Below, in pieces: positions 62,617 to 64,000 of a stretch of DNA of 64,000 bases. The position numbers and the translations under genes were made by a program. The notes beneath the pieces were generated by a model that saw nothing but the letters and a program-made list of their open reading frames with translations, ran no database searches and was not told where the DNA came from. This DNA is from Candidatus Scalindua japonica (GTDB lineage: Bacteria; Planctomycetota; Brocadiia; Brocadiales; Scalinduaceae), in contig NZ_BAOS01000003.1 in assembly GCF_002443295.1 (NCBI RefSeq), positions 1 to 64,000 of the forward strand, written 5' to 3'. The first letter of the stretch is position 1. The number at the start of each line of letters is the position of its first letter.

Positions 62617-63756
62617 CCTAAGTTCGACAAACAATTCTAAGAAAAGAGTGTAAAGTCGACTGAATCAAATAAAAACAAGTTGTAATTTAATTTTATTGTT
62701 TACCCAGTCACAGTGATGTGTAGTACTTGCTCTTGGAAATAAATTGCTCTGCTTGCCAAAGTCGCCCCCCATTGCGATAATCAGTATCATTATGTTTATT
62801 CGCGAAAAGACAAAAAAGTCCAGGGGCAAAAAGATATATATTTGACATCAGCTGATAGAATCAGTTCGCACCACAGCAGGCCCGAGACAGCAAATAGTTT
62901 TAAATCCTGGATAGCTTCAGCTACCTGAAGATAAATGGAAAGAGCTTGCCAATTGTATTGAAGAATTGTTAACCAATTAAAGACGTTGCAGTAAAAGAAA
63001 ACACTCAATATGAGCAAGGAGCAATAGAACGAGAGTTGTCGAATCGTGCGAAGGAGATATTTTCTCTAAAAGAGATAGAAATTTTATATGATTTAACGAA
63101 TACCTATTTCGAAGGAAGCAAGAGGGGTAGTATAATAGCCAAGCATTACAAGTCAAAGGAGAAACAGGAAGCAGACGGACGGTAAAGTGACTGATAATCA
63201 ATTTGAAAAAAATGAGCAATGCGCACAAATGAGGCATCGCTTGGTACCTATGTGTTACGGACAAACCGTCCTGATCTTTGTTCTGAGGAGATATCCAGCA
63301 TTCATAGATCTCTGACAACACGAGTAGATAGTTTTAGAAACATGAAAGGCAATCTGGGTTTGCGTCCAAACGTTCATCATGCCGATATCCCAACTCTTGC
63401 CCATGTACATATCGCAGTATTGGCTTATCATATGCTTACAGGCATATTAAAAAAATTACGAACAGCGGATGTTCATTATAATTGGAATACGATTCGTAAT
63501 ATTCTTGCAACACATGTAAGGGTAACAACCAATATGAACACAGAGGATGGACACGTTATTGACGTCAGAACATACACAACCAACAGAAAAGCAGCATATG
63601 ATTTACAAAAAGCTACATATTAAACATACACCTTTAGGAAGGAAATACATGAAATCATCTGTTAAAATGCAAAGATGTAGTGCCGAAAATTGAGACACGG
63701 AAAACTTAATTACCTGTAATTATGAGAGCTGAAAATTTTATTTGTTGAACTTCGGC
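62617..63756 (+). mobile_element. Decayed IS1634-like (DDE) insertion sequence
   Basis: Ends: CCTAAGTTCGACAAACAA at 62617 and the reverse complement of 63739-63756 (CCGAAGTTCAACAAATAA) pair as imperfect inverted repeats. Inside, three pieces of one transposase are in different frames: the N-terminus MFIREKTKKSRGKK...ESVRT from 62792 with in-frame stops, a middle piece EIEILYDLTNTYFEGSKRG near 63066-63129, and an open C-terminus from 63219. Each piece fits the IS1634/IS4-type transposases. The deletion and stops make it immobile. Confidence 0.75.
63219..63623 (+). pseudogene. C-terminal fragment of IS1634-like transposase
   Basis: There are 134 codons. GTYVLRTNRPDLCSEEISSI, DSFRNMKGNLGLRPNVHHAD and VHIAVLAYHMLTGILKKLR match the C-terminal region of the family (the 'F R.mK..L..RP.fH' block follows the third catalytic residue). 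The first two catalytic Asp residues are in the lost middle. The frame is intact but has no start of its own. Confidence 0.8.
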
Positions 63757-63777
63757 TAATAACCGTTCTCCTTTATG

Positions 63778-63800
63778 AACAGCTTAAACAGTTTAAACAA
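63778..63800. repeat. Short copy of the nuoH-nuoI 9-bp unit
   Basis: AACAGCTTAAACAGTTTAAAC is the same unit as in the 55782-55970 array, here in about two copies. It lies 33 bases before the four-helix-bundle gene. Confidence 0.85.
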
Positions 63801-63832
63801 TTTCTTTACAATTTTTACATGGAGGTAATACA

Positions 63833-64000
63833 ATGTCTGCTAAATATTTCGAAGATTTAGAAGCCTGGAAACTGTCAAGAAAATTGACAAATCAGATTTA
63901 TAAGATAAGTAATGATGGCAGATTTGCCAGAGACTACGGTCTACGTGATCAGATAAGGAGGGCCGCGGTTTCAATCATGTCAAACATTGCTGAAGGATAT
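63833..64000 (+). CDS. Four-helix-bundle protein (23S rRNA IVS-type), 3'-truncated by window edge
   Basis: The first 56 residues are visible. GGAGG lies seven bases before ATG 63833. [19 protein letters not shown] and [18 protein letters not shown] are the two signature helices of the TIGR02436/S23 four-helix-bundle family, often encoded within 23S rRNA intervening sequences but also free-standing. It is complete apart from the C-terminal half outside the window. Confidence 0.92.
   Translation, partial: MSAKYFEDLEAWKLSRKLTNQIYKISNDGRFARDYGLRDQIRRAAVSIMSNIAEGY

Overview
The window looks like a chromosomal segment of a low-GC, Gram-negative-type bacterium with a periplasm. The features pointing that way are Sec signal peptides, PEP-CTERM surface proteins, a CxxCH cytochrome c'-like protein, a Na+-pump decarboxylase and a complete 14-gene nuo operon whose NuoF and NuoG resemble the HndC/HndD type. 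I suspect Planctomycetota, perhaps an anammox relative (Brocadiales/Scalindua-like). That is inference from gene style and base composition, because no taxonomic marker gene such as rRNA is present. No rRNA, tRNA or CRISPR array was found.

Layout. 1-5.7 kb: an uncharacterised cluster with a partial Vps62-like protein, a metallophosphoesterase pseudogene carrying four in-frame stops, and a very large receptor-like membrane protein split by a probable -1 frameshift at an A7 run. 5.9-9.7 kb: SNF2/SWIM helicase, a GGQ release-factor-like protein and a VOC protein. 9.8-10.4 kb: a non-autonomous transposable element with 29-bp terminal inverted repeats and a 9-bp target duplication. 10.4-12.5 kb: a dCache sensor fused to a CheD-like domain, with a cytochrome c'-like partner. 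12.5-19.1 kb, minus strand: typA-birA-oadG-oadA-oadB, encoding the biotin-dependent Na+-pumping decarboxylase and its biotin ligase. 19.1-28.3 kb: an accessory region with PEP-CTERM genes and fragments of them, a HigBA toxin-antitoxin pair, a decayed DUF4160/DUF2442 pair, small secreted or coiled-coil proteins, many inverted repeats and a TPR protein.

28.3-46.8 kb is mostly housekeeping. It holds hemC, aroA, a TIGR03790 protein and a CPBP/CAAX-type protease (both families often seen with PEP-CTERM systems), a cold-shock gene with what looks like a complete promoter/antiterminator/terminator leader, a cyclophilin, HyuB, an SPL-type radical SAM protein, a further PEP-CTERM gene, cysE-cysK, bacterioferritin, hpt, trkH-trkA, parA and a threonine aldolase that has lost its catalytic middle.

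47.0-62.4 kb is the nuoABCDEFGHIJKLMN operon. It is interrupted by a hairpin between nuoB and nuoC and by 21 tandem copies of a 9-bp unit between nuoH and nuoI. The right end holds a decayed IS1634-like element, two more copies of the 9-bp unit and the start of a four-helix-bundle protein gene.

Functionally, the window combines respiration (complex I), sodium bioenergetics (Oad), potassium uptake and surface-protein sorting. The accessory parts show heavy gene decay and short-repeat activity. The most interesting leads are the cold-shock leader switch, the dCache-CheD fusion, the MITE, the frameshifted receptor-like giant with its stop-riddled neighbour, and a shared upstream element of PEP-CTERM genes.
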